NCBI GenBank assembly: GCA_963681505.1
Contig: OY811990.1
Location: 2,863,382-2,927,381 of the forward strand
From: Eunapius fragilis
Taxonomy: Eukaryota > Porifera > Demospongiae > Spongillida > Spongillidae
DNA length: 64,000 bases
Direction of reading: 5' to 3'
Shown here: piece after piece, positions 33,884 to 46,441 of the stretch
Layout: each line of letters opens with the position of its first letter
Numbering within the stretch: the stretch's first letter is position 1
The notes under the pieces: generated by a model
Told to the model about the DNA's origin: nothing
Seen by the model: only the letters and a program-made list of their open reading frames with translations
Database searches by the model: none
Made by a program: the position numbers and the translations under genes

Positions 33884-36800
33884 GTTGGTGGCAGCGTCGG
33901 GATTTAGAGTCTTGGTGGTAGCTAGATTTGGATTTTTCGCCATCGGTGGATGACAACACGTCGGGGAACTGTCTACAACAGCAGCAGAGACAACGTTAAC
34001 GAAATGGGAGAGGAGGCGACTATGTCGAACGTGATGCTACTGCTGCGGACGATGCTGGAAGAGAGGAAACAGAGAGACGAGGAAGACGCAAAGAGACGCG
34101 AAATGGAAAGGCAGGAGCGAGAGGAGGAAAAGAGGAGGTCCGAGGAGGCCAGGGAGAGAGAAAGGCAGGAGCGAGAGGAGGAAAAGAGGAGGTCCGAGGA
34201 GGCCAGGTTGAGAGAAAGGCAGGAGCGAGAGGAGGAAAAGAGGAGGTCCGAGGAGGCCAGAGAGAAGGAAAAGCAGGAGCGAGAAGAGGAACGGAAAAGG
34301 CGCGAAGCGGAAAAAGAAGAAGAGAGACGTACGAGGGAAGAGGATAGGCGGCAACGCGAGGAGATGGAGCGAAGACGCCGCGAAGAGGAGTGGCAACAAC
34401 GTGACAGGGAGCTTCGTGCTCAATTAGACTTGTTGTCAAAGCTTGCAGAAGCAAAATCTGACTCGCCCAAGTCTGGGAGCGAGAGCGAGTTTCGGGTGGT
34501 GAAACTCAGCGAGAAAGACGACATAGTGGCTTATTTAACTACCTTTGAGCGTCTGATGACTGCTTACGCAGTAGCAAAGTCTAAATGGATTTTCAAGCTA
34601 GCGCCCCAACTCACGGGGAAAGCCCAACAAGCTTACGCAGCGCTGCCTACGGATCAAGCGCTGGATAACGACGTGGTGAAGGCAGCAATCTAATACGGCG
34701 ATATGACATCACCGAGGAGACTTACCGTCAACGGTTCCGCGCGAGTACCAAGGGTGTCGAAGAGACGCATCGGGAGTTAGCGACTCGGCTTGGCGATCTG
34801 GCGAACAAGTGGCTGAAAGATGTTGCCACGGTGGAACAGGTCAAAGATACTGTTGTTTTGGTGGATTAAGGAGAGGAAGCCCAAGTCCGTCCTGGAAGCC
34901 AGTCAGTTGGCTGATGATTATACGGAGGCCAGAAGGCAGGTGAAAGAGAAGAGTGGCAGTGGTGACACTATTCAGAAGGGAAAGCCAAGTACACCTACCC
35001 CAGAGGAAGCTCAACCAGTGAAAGGAGGCAACAAAGACAGGCGTAACCAAGGGCAGAGATGGGGGAGTGAAGATTCAAACGTGACATGTTACAACTGCAA
35101 CAAGCGTGGCCACGTCACGTCGAGGTGTCCATACAAGGCACTGTACTGCGGGCTGAGGAATGCACACGACTCAACGTTGGAAAGGAGCGGGTTGGTGGAA
35201 GGGAAGTACGTCAAAGACATCCTTTTGGATACAGGATGTTCAAAGACCCTTGTCCATCACAAACTGGTTCCAGAACGCAAGGTGTTATCTGGAGAGGTTG
35301 CTACAATTCATTGTGTTCATGGGGACACTGTGCTCTACCCTGTCCCTAATCTTAAACTGGAGGTTGATGGTGTCCCAGTGTCGGTAAAAGCAGCAGTGTC
35401 ACAGACTTTGCCAGTATCTGTGTTGTTGGGGACCGACGTCCCTGAACTTGGAAGACTGCTAGGAGTCAAATCATCGACATTTGGAGAGAATGGTAGACAG
35501 GGAGCAATGATGGTGGTGACGAGAGCTGGTGCTAGGAAGCAAGAAGAGGAAGAGGAGCTTCGCCGACAAAAGGAGGTTACCTCTCAGGTGACAGCATCAC
35601 CAGTTCAGCTCAGCCAGGAGGTTGCAGAATCACAGCATAGTAGTCCAGAGGAAGGTGGCGAAGAGGAGGCAACAGCAGAGTCTGTCTGTGAAGAGGGGGT
35701 TGTGGGACAGCAGAGCTCTGAACCTCTCTTCAACTTGGATGATGATCTGTTTGCTGGAGGCCGGGAGAGGCGTAAACTTACGTGGAGTCAGAAACGTATT
35801 CAGAGGGGGGCACATCAATCCTTAGAAGCTATGTGTCCAAGCGGCAACCCATTGGACATATCTGCTGGTGAATTGAAGCAGTTGCTTAATTCAGATCCCT
35901 CTCTGGAGAACCTGAAGACCACAGGAACAGACAGTAGCAAGACACACTACTACTTAGAAGAAGGTCTGCTGTATCGTAGATGGATCCCCAAGGATCGGGG
36001 ACCAGAGTATGCATAGGATCAACTTGTTCTACCCACTCAGTGCCGGAAGGCTGTGCTACAGTTGGCACATGAGGTGCCAATGGCAGGACATTTGGGGAAG
36101 CACAAAACTGCCAAACGGATCACTCAAAGATTCTACTGGCCAACTCTGTACAAAGACGTGGAAGAATTTTGTAGGTGTTGCCGAACGTGTCAAAAGTCTT
36201 CAAAGGATAAGGTGGTTCGGGCCCCACTCATCCCACTTCCAATCATCACGGAACCTTTCCGAAGGGTGGCCATGGATATCGTAGGACCGTTGCCGAGGAC
36301 GACTTCTGGGAAGAGGTACATCCTAGTGCTGTGTGACTATGCCACGAGATATCCAGAAGCGGTGGCAGTGAAAGCCATAAACGCAGAGTGTATTGCTGAG
36401 GAACTGGTGCAAATCTTTGCGAGGGTGGGGATACCTGAAGAAATCCTCACAGACCAAGGCAGCAACTTCACATCCCAGCTATTGTTTGAGATTTATCAAC
36501 TTCTGCATGTACATCCGATCAGAACTAGCCCCTACCACCCACAGACCGATGGACTTGTGGAAAGGTTCAACAAAACTCTCAAAGCTATGCTGAGGAAGAT
36601 AGCAGCAGATGACATCAAAAACTGGGATAAGTGGCTTCCATTTTTGTTGTTTGCCTACCGAGAGGTGCCACAAGCTTCAACAGGATTTGCACCATTTGAG
36701 CTGTTATATGGTAGAGCAGTCAGAGGACCACTCGACATTGTCAAGGAGAGTTGGAAGGAGACGAAGCGGGTGAAGGAAAATGTGGTGTCCTATGTACTGG

Positions 36801-38624
36801 GGGTGCAAGACAAGCTAGCAAAGATGTCGAGCCTAGCTGCTGAGAATCTCCAGAGAGCTCAGAAACAACAGAAGATGTGGTACGATGGAAATGCGCGACA
36901 GCGGGAATTTCAAACCGGTGACCTGGTTTTGGTGCTACTACCAACCTCAACTGGTGCTCTAACAGCTCAATGGAAGGGTCCTTACCCTGTATTGCAGAAG
37001 ATTGGGGCTGTGAACTACGTTGTGGATATGCACGGCACACGGAAGAGGGAGCGCACGTTTCACATAAATATGTTGAAGCGGTGGAACACAGCAAAGGACA
37101 GAGCATATTTCTCAGGAGGTATGGAGGAAGAGGCTGAAGAGGAAGATATCCCTGAATGGAGAGGAGGGGAGGTCGGTGAATCGAGAATGGGCAAACAGTT
37201 AACAGTCGCACAATTGGAACAACTGCAGGGACTGCTACACGAGTTCCGAGATGTCATGAACAGTGCACCAGGACGCACAACCATGGCAGAACACAACGTC
37301 AGGCCTACAGATTCCAAACCCATCAAGCTCACACCTTACAGACTTCCACATGCCTACCGTGAATTGGTGAGAAAGGAAATCGATGATATGCTGGCGGCAG
37401 GTATTATCGAACCATCAAAGAGTGAATGGGCTGCTCCAATTGTCCTCGTGAACAAAAAGGACAGTACCATGCGTATGTGTGTGGACTACAGGAGGCTGAA
37501 TGCTGCTTCTTTGTCGGATGCATACCCCATGCCCAGAATTGAAGATCTCATCGATGGACTGGGCAAAGCCAAGTTTATCACAACAATGGATCTCTCTCGA
37601 GGTTACTGGCAGGTGCCAATGGTGGAAGGAGCCAGACACTTGACAGCATTCTCTACGCCCTTTTGCTTGTATCAACAACAGAAGATGTGGTACGATGGAA
37701 ATGCTTTGGCCTGAAAGTGCTCCTGCAACAATCCAACGCTTGATGGACACAGTACTGCAGGGTCTACAAGGTTTCTCAGCGGTGTACATAGACGACCTGG
37801 CAATCCACAGTGACTCATGGGATAACCACTTACGGCATGTAAGAACAGTGTTACAACGTCTACGGGAAGCAGGTTTCACGGCCAAGCCCAAAAAATGCCA
37901 GTTTGGCATGGACCAGTGTGTTTACCTGGGGTACGTGGTGGGCAATGGAGTGATACAACCGGAGAGGAGTAAACTTCAAGGTGTGGATTCCTTTCCTACC
38001 CCAACCACCAAGACTCAAGTGCAGTGTTTCCTTGGCCTAACAGGCTACTACCGGAAGTTTATTCCCAACTATGCCAGTCTTGCTACACCTCTCACTAACC
38101 TAATCAGGAAATGTGCCCCTAACAAAGTTGTGTGGACTCAGGAGTGCAAAGAAGCGTTCCAGAGGTTGAAAGCCTTGCTGTGTGCCAACCCGGTATAACG
38201 GAGCCCAGACCTTGGGAAAGAGTTTATCTTGCAAACGGATGCGTCTGAGTTTGGTGTTGGTGCAGTGCTGAGCCAAATAGACGACACAGGGTCAGACCAC
38301 CCAGTCGCCTATTACAGTAAGAAACTCCTCCCAAGAGAACAGAGATACTCTACAGTTGAAAAGGAGTGCTTGGCCATAAAGCTGGCCACGCAGGCATTTA
38401 GGGTATACCTCCTGGGCAGACCTTTTGTGATACAAACTGATCATAGAGCACTCGAGTGGCTCGACAAGCTACGTGAGAATAATGCCAAGCTCTCAAGATG
38501 GAGTTTAGCTCTACAGCCCTTCCAATTCCAAGTGCAACACCGGCCCGGAAAGGAAAACGGAAATGCCGATTCCCTGTCCAGGTCTACGACAAAATAGATT
38601 TTGTCGAGGAGAAGGGTGAGGAGA

Positions 38625-38842
38625 TGTGATGGACTGGGGACTCAATGTATTGTTCATTGTACGCGGGCCGTGCGGCTCCTATTGTTACGTCGGCCTGACC
38701 TCAGGGTCAGCCGGCCTATTCATGTGTATGCGTATCTATGTGCATGGATAGTGATGAAAAGGGACCTGTTGAATGAAACTTAGCGTCATATTCCTCTCGA
38801 GCGTGTCAGTCATCGCGTAGTTACACTAGGTGGTCCGTTACA
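38625..38842 (+). repeat. 3' LTR of the Gmr1-type element
   Basis: Same boundaries as the 5' copy, preceded by a purine-rich tract (GAGGAGAAGGGTGAGGAGA). It is followed by the GTATC target duplication, after which the invaded older element continues on the minus strand. Confidence 0.9.
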
Positions 38843-39479
38843 GTATCGTCTCTTTGTTAGGCTCTGAGTCGCTTCCGCCATGCATACTGATTCAGCTTCA
38901 TTGGACAACACCTGCAGGTTCAAGGATGTATCAAGTGACAACAGAGTCGGATGCATTGTCTCTAACAACTCAAACTCCAACCACATCGACTTCTCCTGTC
39001 GGTTATGTACCTGAACTCGACACCGCCCCAGGGACTTCCTCACGGTCCCATCATACATCATCAGAGTAGTCCTACTTTCTTTGGTAGGCAAGCTTCCCAG
39101 CTTCCTATGGTCCGACAGTGACAGAATATTGCAAGAGGCTGCAGTGTCCAGTTGGCACACAATCACCTGAGTACACCCACTGACTCGGAAGGGCACCTGA
39201 GCCAACAGCTTCTTGCCCACCTTTTCCACTGCAATCATCAATACTTCTTCATCCGACCCGGTTGGAGTAACAATTTCCTCCTCTACCAGGTGCGCACTGC
39301 TCCCCTTTCTGCAAACCCTTGCAAAATGGTTGAACCCCTGGCACTTCTTACACCTCTGGCCATAAGCTGGGCACTGTCTAGGCTTATGTGATCGCCCGCA
39401 GCGAGAACACAACGGTGCTCCAACCTCTTGGTCACCTGGCAGTCTTTCCTTTGGTTTACTCATTCTCTTTGCTGGAACA

Positions 39480-40243
39480 GTATCAATATGTATGACTCCT
39501 ACTGGAGTCAAGTATATACCTATATGTATGACTCCGCCAGGAGTCAAGGGTATCTATATGTATGACACCTGCAGGAGTCAAGTATATCAATATGTGTGAC
39601 TCCTTCAGGAGTCAAGAGAGTCTGCATGTCTGACTCCTGCAGGAGTCAAGTGGCACCATGTATGACTCCTGCTGGAGTCAAGTATCTTTATGCATGACTC
39701 CGGCAGGAGTCAAGGATATCTATATGTATGACTCCTGCTGGAGTCAAGTATATCTATATGTATGACTCCTGCAGGAGTCAAGTATCACCATGTATGACAC
39801 CTGTAGGAGTCAAGTATTAATGTATGCATGACTCCTGCAGGAGTCAAGTATCCATATTTATGACTCTGGCAGGAGTCAAGGATATCTATATGTATGACTC
39901 CTGCAGGAGTCAAGTATATGTGTATGTGTGACTCCTGCAGGAGTCAAGTATATCAATATGTATGACTCCTGCAGGAGTCAAGTATCTCAATGTATGACTC
40001 CTGCAGGAATCAAGTATCACCATGTATGACTCCTGCTGGAGTCAAGTATCTATATGTATGACTCCACCAGGAGTCAAGTATATCAATATGTGTGACTAAG
40101 TATAAGTATATCAGTATGTATGACTCCACCAGGAGTCAAGTATATTAATATGTGTGACTAAGAATAAGTATATCAATATGTATGACTCCTGCAGGAGCCA
40201 AGTATCTGTTTGTATGACTCCTGCAGGAGTCACACATATTGAG
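39480..40243. repeat. Palindromic minisatellite, about 20 units
   Basis: Units of about 31-35 bp are each centred on the palindrome TGACTCCTGCAGGAGTCA, separated by AGTATATCAATATGTA-type AT spacers. About 20 copies are present, some with CTGCTGG or CCACCAGG centres. Each palindrome can form a short stem and contains a TGACTC/GAGTCA half-site that resembles AP-1/GCN4 sites. Translation of the array at the old Gag boundary is not coding. Confidence 0.9.
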
Positions 40244-40779
40244 GATGCAGACATGAGAAAGTAAGTTTTCTCTAGTACTTGCAGTGGTTTAGTAATATGT
40301 TACTTGATGTGCACCAAAACATAAGCAGTTCTATCCCTTCAACTACACTGCATGTACCATCCAGGAATCAGAAAAGTTATGAGGAGAGTGCGTTTCAACT
40401 TGTTAAACTCATCATGGAGGTCATCATTGATGATCACAAAATCACCTCCACACACTTTCCTTATTATAGGTGATTCTCCAAAGTACATTCGGTAATCTAT
40501 CCAAAGAGACACGTGTCAGTTAGATCTTTACTCAGGGCAAATTCATCCTCCGGCAAATGCAAAGTTTTTTCCTGTGCACATAATGAAGAAGGTTCCATTG
40601 AAATTTAAATGTGTAATGAGTGAGAACTTACATCTAATTCTTCATCACATTCATCAGCTCAGTAAAACAGCTCACATGCACCAGTTCGTCATAAAAGCAA
40701 CAGGTGTGGGGAATAAAGCTGTTCATAAAGTTCATTGTGATTTAATTCACTTTTGTTTTCATTGCCTTTGTCCACAACC
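40244..40779. other. Foreign DNA inside the old Gypsy fossil, unassigned
   Basis: AT-rich sequence between two minisatellites. One minus-strand stretch (about 40330-40470) reads VCGGDFVIINDDLHDEFNKL and could be an exon, but I cannot assign it. Confidence 0.35.
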
Positions 40780-41005
40780 TCAGGTGGTGTGGACTGATAA
40801 GAAGATGCCGATGGTGTGGGCTGAGGGGATGCAGGTGGTGGGGACTGATGAGGGATGCGGTGGTGTGGACAGGTGAGGGGATGCTGGTGGTGTGGACTGA
40901 TGAGGGGATGCCGGTGGTGTGGACAGGTGAGGGTGTGAACTGGTGAGGAGATGAAGGTGGTGTGGACAGGTGAAGGTGTGGACTGGTGAGGAGATAAAGG
41001 TGGGC
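40780..41005. repeat. GGTGTGGACTGATGAGGGGATG minisatellite
   Basis: About nine imperfect units of 20-25 bp with GGTGTGGAC and GTGAGG(G/A)GATG cores. On the minus strand it gives Pro/Ser/His-rich frames, which may extend a neighbouring coding exon but are most simply repeat translation. Confidence 0.8.
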
Positions 41006-41241
41006 ATAGGTATAACTTGAGGTGAGCACCACTGATCCTCTTGGTCACAATCTTCTTTTGATCTAATGTCACAAGAGAGTAAAAGCCTAAAGGTCATTAG
41101 TTATCAGGCTTGGGCTTGGCCATTTGGGATCACTTTTTCCTCCTTTACGTTTACACAACCTGAAATTCATTTGAAGCACCTCCATGCCCACCTGTGGAAT
41201 ACGCACAATAAAAACATGAATCTACATGTCTGCAATTATAA

Positions 41242-41800
41242 TTATGCATACTTGCACCAACCTGAAATTTGCATGGATTGGCATGCTTCCGGCCATATGC
41301 AGTTTTTTGCCTTTTCTGCGCAATTGATATGTTTTCTCTCCACCCTCTCAAGTATCTCCTGCCTATGCTTATTCAGACCACCTACATAATCAATCTGAAA
41401 GAAAAGGATTGTGATCACATATATCAAAATGTATACAAGATAAAGTTTTGCATAGAAAATACACAACACTATTACGTTTACCGGCACAACACTTTCTGAA
41501 GACTTCATGTAATTGCTCAACAATTGGCTTCCTGGATCCAAATATGTCAGCTCAATAGAAATGACAGCTTTTCGGCCAAACATCGTTTCAAAGGGTGTGT
41601 GTAATGATGGCTCATGGTGACTTGTATTGTATGCAAACACACATGTGTCCAGATGTTCATCCCATAACTCTTTTGTTGAAATGACATATTTCACGATCAT
41701 ATTTTTCAATGTTTGGTTCCTTTCATCTAACCCATTAGCCTGACAAGCCAATGCAAGATTAATCAGTACAAAATTCATGCACTGTATTACTTGTGGGAGG
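41242..41800 (-). mobile_element. Integrase-core fragment with an intron (Ginger-like?)
   Basis: The minus strand reads ANGLDERNQTLKNMIVKYV, WDEHLDTCVFAYNTSHH and PFETMFGRKA: the end of an rve integrase core and what follows it. A minus-strand interval of about 90 bp, GTAAACG...TTTTCTTTCAG (about 41395-41482), has the form of an intron and separates it from a helical DYVGGLNKHRQEILERV segment. Intron-bearing, Gypsy-like integrases are known from Ginger DNA transposons and from host genes derived from them. It lies between the Gag parts of the old Gypsy element and is not its own integrase, being out of order. The fragment is incomplete. Confidence 0.5.
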
Positions 41801-42580
41801 TATGGTGTGGTAAAACTATGATGCTTAATTCCTAAATGTTTTCATCATCTCTCTGTCAAGATATCGCCTTTGAATTCCCCTCTTGGTCGCATGTCAGTAA
41901 CCTGGGAAACCTATTCAAAATTTCTAGTGACATTATTCATCAATCAGTTTTTGCTGTGTAGGCACCGCTGCCACACCTTCACTTGCCTCCGTCTTCTTTC
42001 CTGCCAGGCATTGCAAGTCATCTGCCATCGCTTCCATACTCTGGCACATACGTATTGCCTTCGGTAAGTCCAAGTTCTCTGCTTCAAACAGCCTCCTGCA
42101 CATTCTTTCATTGTCCACACCTCTGATCAGAACGTACAGCATGAGATCATCCTTTAGATCCCCAAACTGACAATCTTTGACCTGTTTTCTTAGTTCCATA
42201 ACGAACTGATCTACACTCTTCCCGTCTTGCTTGAGCTGGAAGAATTTGTCTCGGATAACGTGTTTCTCGACCTCCTGGCACACAGACCATCCAGCTTCCT
42301 GGATACCACTTCAAATTTGCGGCCATCTTCGTTTCCCTCAAACCTCATCGTCTCGACCAAATCGTTCACTCTCGGGCCGACAATTCTCAAAAATATTGCC
42401 AGCTTTACCTGCTCGGTGGCCTCCTCTTTACCCACCGCTACTAAGAATTGGGCGAATTCTCTTTTGAAGCGTAACCATTGGTCAGAGCGTTCCCCCTCTC
42501 CAATAGCTTCGGGCGCCAGATATTCTTCCATTTCCGCTAACTGCCACTGCATTAGAGAAAGGATCCCACTCCTGACACCA

Positions 42581-42736
42581 TGTTTCGCATAAAGCGCGTA
42601 GTCAAGGCTCGGGGACTTGGTTGCACAAAGATCCTTTCTCTAGACAGCAAATCCGCAACAACACTACACAACACGAGTGTATCACACGACCCTGTAACAT
42701 CGACCCGCCCACAACACACACGTGACACCCCAAACA
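42581..42736 (-). repeat. LTR of the old Gypsy element
   Basis: On the minus strand it runs from TGTTTGGGGTGTCACG to TTATGCGAAACA and is followed by a recognisable primer-binding site. Its outer edge lies two bases from the start of duplication copy B, so the element edge coincides with the duplication breakpoint. Confidence 0.6.
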
Positions 42737-43158
42737 AGGTGCTCGGAGAAGTATGGGATTACTTCAGAGTGTCGTTTATATTATTGTGGTCTAACACATG
42801 ACTAACATTTGTAAAAAAAACTTGTGCCCTCGGAGGGCTAGTTATACATATCAAAAGTACCAAATCTATATTTCCGAGCACCAATATGGCGGACAATTAA
42901 GCAATTAACCCAATTAAAGCCAGCGCGTCATGTGACCATGAAAGAGCATGGATGTTTATAGCGAAACTTCCGATAGGCCAAGTGTGGGACCCCCAAAAGC
43001 TTCGCGCTCCGGCCCTCCCGCACCCTCCGCCTATTCATTATTCACGTCCGACACCCTTTGTAGAATTCCTGTATCCGCCCCCTGGATTGCGTAGGTGTTG
43101 GCAGTATGTTCAAATCGTAACCGTTTAGAAGGCTGAAAGACGTTCGTTCTGATACATG

Positions 43159-44296
43159 ATGGCTGAAGCTGTTGGCAGCGAAGTTGGAAGTATTGGTATC
43201 ATGGTATGTGGAAAAACAGGTATTGGAAAATCCACCCTTCTTAACATTCTACTTGGAACGAAAGATAAGTTTGTCGTAAATGTCCCAGACAGTGAGGGTG
43301 ATGATTGCATGGCAGCAGGAACAGAAGACATGATCAGCGTTTCTGAAAGAATTCACGGCGTTTATGTCACAATGTACGACACACCTGGGCTTCAGAATGA
43401 CCACGAGGACGAAAATTTCATTAAATCGATGGTAAAGGTAATGGCAAAGATTGACCTGGTTTTGTTCTGCATAGATAGCACCTCTACCAGGTGGGTGGCC
43501 GAAGCTGAAACAGTGAAGACACTACATTTAGGCCTTGGAAACGAATTTTGGACGAACGCTATCTTTGTACTAATTAGATCAAATATGTCCCAACAAGCAC
43601 TCGTCGAAGATGACGATCTTTCACCGGAACAAAAGATTGCCAAATGTGATAAAGCTGCTACAAGTATCTTCAAATATTACTTACAAGAATTGCAAAAGCG
43701 CATCAGATGATGTTGTTGAACATATTCCACTCGTTGCGGCGGGAAGCCATAAGAAGAGAAAGCTTCATTTCATTGCTCAAAAGGTGTACGATGAAGATTT
43801 TTTACCAGAGCTTTGGTCCTTAGCTGTAAAGTGATGTAGGGGTCAAACGAAATTGCTTTTTGCAATGGTCAGCAATTACAAGCAAATGCGTTTTATTTTA
43901 CAAGATGACTTTGCCACCCTATCTCCTGAAGAGCAAGATCAGATTAGGAAAGAGATTCAGGAACAAAAACTTTTGATCAATGCACTCTCATCAGCCTCAA
44001 ATGAAGAAACAGACAGTACTTCACAATGTAAACCTATACAACTGAGTAAAAAGCAGTCTAATCGTACTCTCAAAGCTCTTGCAACGGGCCTAGGAGCAGG
44101 TGCTACTGCTGCATGGGCTGCTACTTCCCTAGGTTTGGTTGCTGCTGGACCAATTGGTTTAGGGGTTGGTGCTGCTGTGGGTCTTATTGGATTTAGTGTG
44201 CTCACTGGGGTGTTGATCTACTGCTGTAAGAAATCCAAAAAGCAGGAGGCAATGGCTATCCAGATGGAGACTACTCTGTTATTAAGAGCAAATTGA
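43159..44296 (+). pseudogene. AIG1/GIMAP-type GTPase pseudogene, copy B
   Basis: Over 90 per cent identical to the gene at 22120-23256. P-loop GKTGIGKST and YDTPG are present. The frame is lost near 43698, where bases are missing relative to copy A at QKRIR. Further on, a CGA codon of copy A is TGA here (43832-43834). The C-terminal hydrophobic Gly/Ala-rich segment is still open from 43853 to 44296 and has drifted (AWAATSLGLVAAGPIGLG), and the natural stop is replaced by a short LLLRAN extension. A truncated N-terminal GTPase domain of about 183 residues could still be made. Confidence 0.8.
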
Positions 44297-45352
44297 CCAA
44301 GTCTGAACACATGCATGTGGATATCACTAGTAGGATATATTGTTTTATTGTGTAATTGCATTTTATGCTCATCTAAACATGCCATTCATTTTTGTGTATT
44401 GTGAAATGTCTGAACTAAACTAAAGTATTCCTTTTTTCAGTCCTTTCATTGGTAAATAATGCATATCTGTGTACAATTTAAAACGTTTGACAAATAAATG
44501 TCATTCCTTAGCGAGCATCCTAAAAATCAAAGTAATACACCAAAATACCTAGATTCAAGCTTTTCAATGATAGTTCTTCCAAATCAGAATAGTTCAGTTT
44601 AGATCAGACAGTGTTTATGTTTGACTGTTGATACGGTTTTGTATTTTATGCAAGCAAGCATGGTGCATGCAGCATTGAAGAGTTACATTGAGTTGCTAGG
44701 ATATTAACATTGGTTTCTAAGGCCTCATTACCAGCGAATTATCAAATAAATGTAATGCACACCTTGATATAGGGTTTCTGTGTTCTCTAATACGTTTATT
44801 AATATAGATCACTGCATACCAACACAATATTTACACCATGTATATCATTTTATCCAGGGCATTTCCGATTGACATGGCTGGATTCACAGTTAGTGTGGAA
44901 TTATTCAAACAATATCCTAGTGTGTGGATGTGGGTTGGAAAGAAGAATCGGAGAAGGAATGGCCTCAATACCTTCCCTCAGTAACAGTATGTACAGTTGC
45001 AAATGAGTGAGAGTGTTTTAATTATGTTAATTAATGCCAGTCATATCTACACAAATATGCTCATAGTACTGAAGCACTCAACCCACACGATAGGTGAGAC
45101 ATAAAGAAAATGATGATGATCTACAGTTTGTGTTCAGGTCACGTGGAACATTCTCTACCATCAGAGATGGAGGCATGCACTGCCATTTGTGATTTTAAAA
45201 AAATGGAAAGTAACAATGATTTTTAAGAAGCAACATTCAAACAGTAATCTGACAGAGATGAATTAACTCAAATTCATGGACCTCTCAGTTCTAATGTGCC
45301 ACACAAGCACCTTGGAGAGAACAGGAAGAGAAAGGGAGGTGAGTAGGAAGGG

Positions 45353-45458
<106 letters not shown>

Positions 45459-46073
45459 GAGAAAGAGGGGATAGAGAAGGGAGAAGGGAGAGAGGGGATA
45501 TGATAAAGTAAATAAGCTTCACAAACCTCTGCTGGGTGACTTCTGCATTCTACTGATTCCTTTGTGGTTTCAAACATTTAGTCTCCATGTATCCTATCTT
45601 AACCAGCATGTAGTGCTAACCATTGGCCATGTCTTCAAATCATCCTAGCCTCCCCTCCACGGACTAGTCGCACATTCAAATCTGTTCATTGGATCTGTTA
45701 TCTTCCCCATCTACACTATATATAAATGTGTGCTGGTGTGTGACAAGGGGATGGAGGGAGTGGTAAGAGTGACCACTGTCCCCACACACTCACATTGAAG
45801 TCTATGACATACCAGAGAGCACACAAATCTCATGCCCACAAGTATAGACACACATACGTGGTTGTCAATCAGTGCTCTTTGTGGTCTTCTACACAAACAC
45901 AGGTTGATGAGATCATATAAATTCACACCACCCAACACAGGAAATTAGGGCACTTCACTCCACCCATTGACATACCAACAAACATATTAAGGTTTGCATG
46001 TCACTATTGTTGCAATGAGATAGACATTGTGGCTAGCTCCAGTGATAGGGATGGGTGAGGTACGTAAGAGTGA

Positions 46074-46346
46074 ACAAGGAAAGCAAAACATTCTCTAACG
46101 AGAAAGTTGGAATTGGAGGCAATGATGGTGTGAAAAGGGAACAAGGTTATGAGAAAAGGGTAAGGAGACAACAATCCTATATTTAGCACTTCTTTTGGTT
46201 CTGTTACATCTACACGTGCTAAATATAGGATTTTTGTCTCATTACCCTTTTCTCAAAACCTTGTACCCTTCCTTTTTACATTACCATTGCCTCCAATTCC
46301 TACATCCCACCAACTTTCTCGTTAGAGAATGTTTTTCTTTACTTGT
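46074..46346. mobile_element. Foldback MITE, ACAAGTAA family, copy 3
   Basis: A 273-bp hairpin with the ACATTCTCT-ACGAGAA...TTCTCGTTAGAGAATGT arms shared with copies at 3324 and 5924, and a GTGCTAAATATAGGA block beside the loop. Its arms are more diverged from each other than in copies 1 and 2, so it may be older. Confidence 0.8.
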
Positions 46347-46402
46347 TTCCTCTATTTAATAATCATCATTTTTTAAAAATCGATTATGAATACTGGAAAG
46401 TT

Positions 46403-46408
46403 CCCCCG

Positions 46409-46440
<32 letters not shown>
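46403..46440. repeat. Poly-C tract
   Basis: Thirty-eight bases, all C except one G. The Pro-rich frame across it is not a gene. Confidence 0.9.

Positions 46441-46441
<1 letters not shown>

Larger units (their letters stand above)
33675..38842 (+). mobile_element. Young Ty3/Gypsy element, Gmr1-type (integrase before RT)
   Basis: Bounded by LTRs of 209 and 218 bp and a 5-bp target duplication GTATC (33670-33674 and 38843-38847). Parts in order: Gag with a long E/K/R-rich coiled coil (about 33950-34700) and a CCHC knuckle CYNCNKRGHVTSRC; protease LDTGCSKT (about 35230); HHCC zinc domain and integrase (36060-36750) with a chromodomain-like tail; reverse transcriptase (37200-38200); RNase H (38220-38590); purine tract before the 3' LTR. 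Integrase upstream of RT is the Ty1/copia-like order known from the Gmr1 clade of Gypsy elements. LTRs differ by one substitution and one 9-bp length difference, so insertion was recent. The copy is broken, with a few breaks. Confidence 0.85.
31456..42736 (-). mobile_element. Old Ty3/Gypsy LTR element fossil, minus strand, multiply invaded
   Basis: Parts in element order along the minus strand: LTR of 156 bp (42581-42736, TGTTTGGG...GAAACA); primer-binding site next to it (TGGTGTCAGGAGTGGGAT, near 42560-42580); Gag (about 42550-41940); zinc knuckles CSRCGRSHKPRQCPAYGQRC and protease LDTAASCN (about 39470-38850); reverse transcriptase start (33670-33400); RT core with VADD and RNase H (32550-31460). 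Integrase and the second LTR were not found. It is a broken fossil with several breaks and is interrupted by at least three foreign insertions. Since a nearly fresh Gypsy copy lies inside it, it is the older of the two. Confidence 0.8.

Noticed and set aside
34020-34454. Leu/Pro/Phe-rich minus frames
   Set aside because: Antisense of the E/K/R-rich coiled coil in the Gag of the Gmr1-type element.
39480-40243. Possible CRISPR array (regular short palindromic repeats)
   Set aside because: The genome is eukaryotic. Spacers are short, AT-rich and near-identical and there are no cas genes. It is a palindromic minisatellite.
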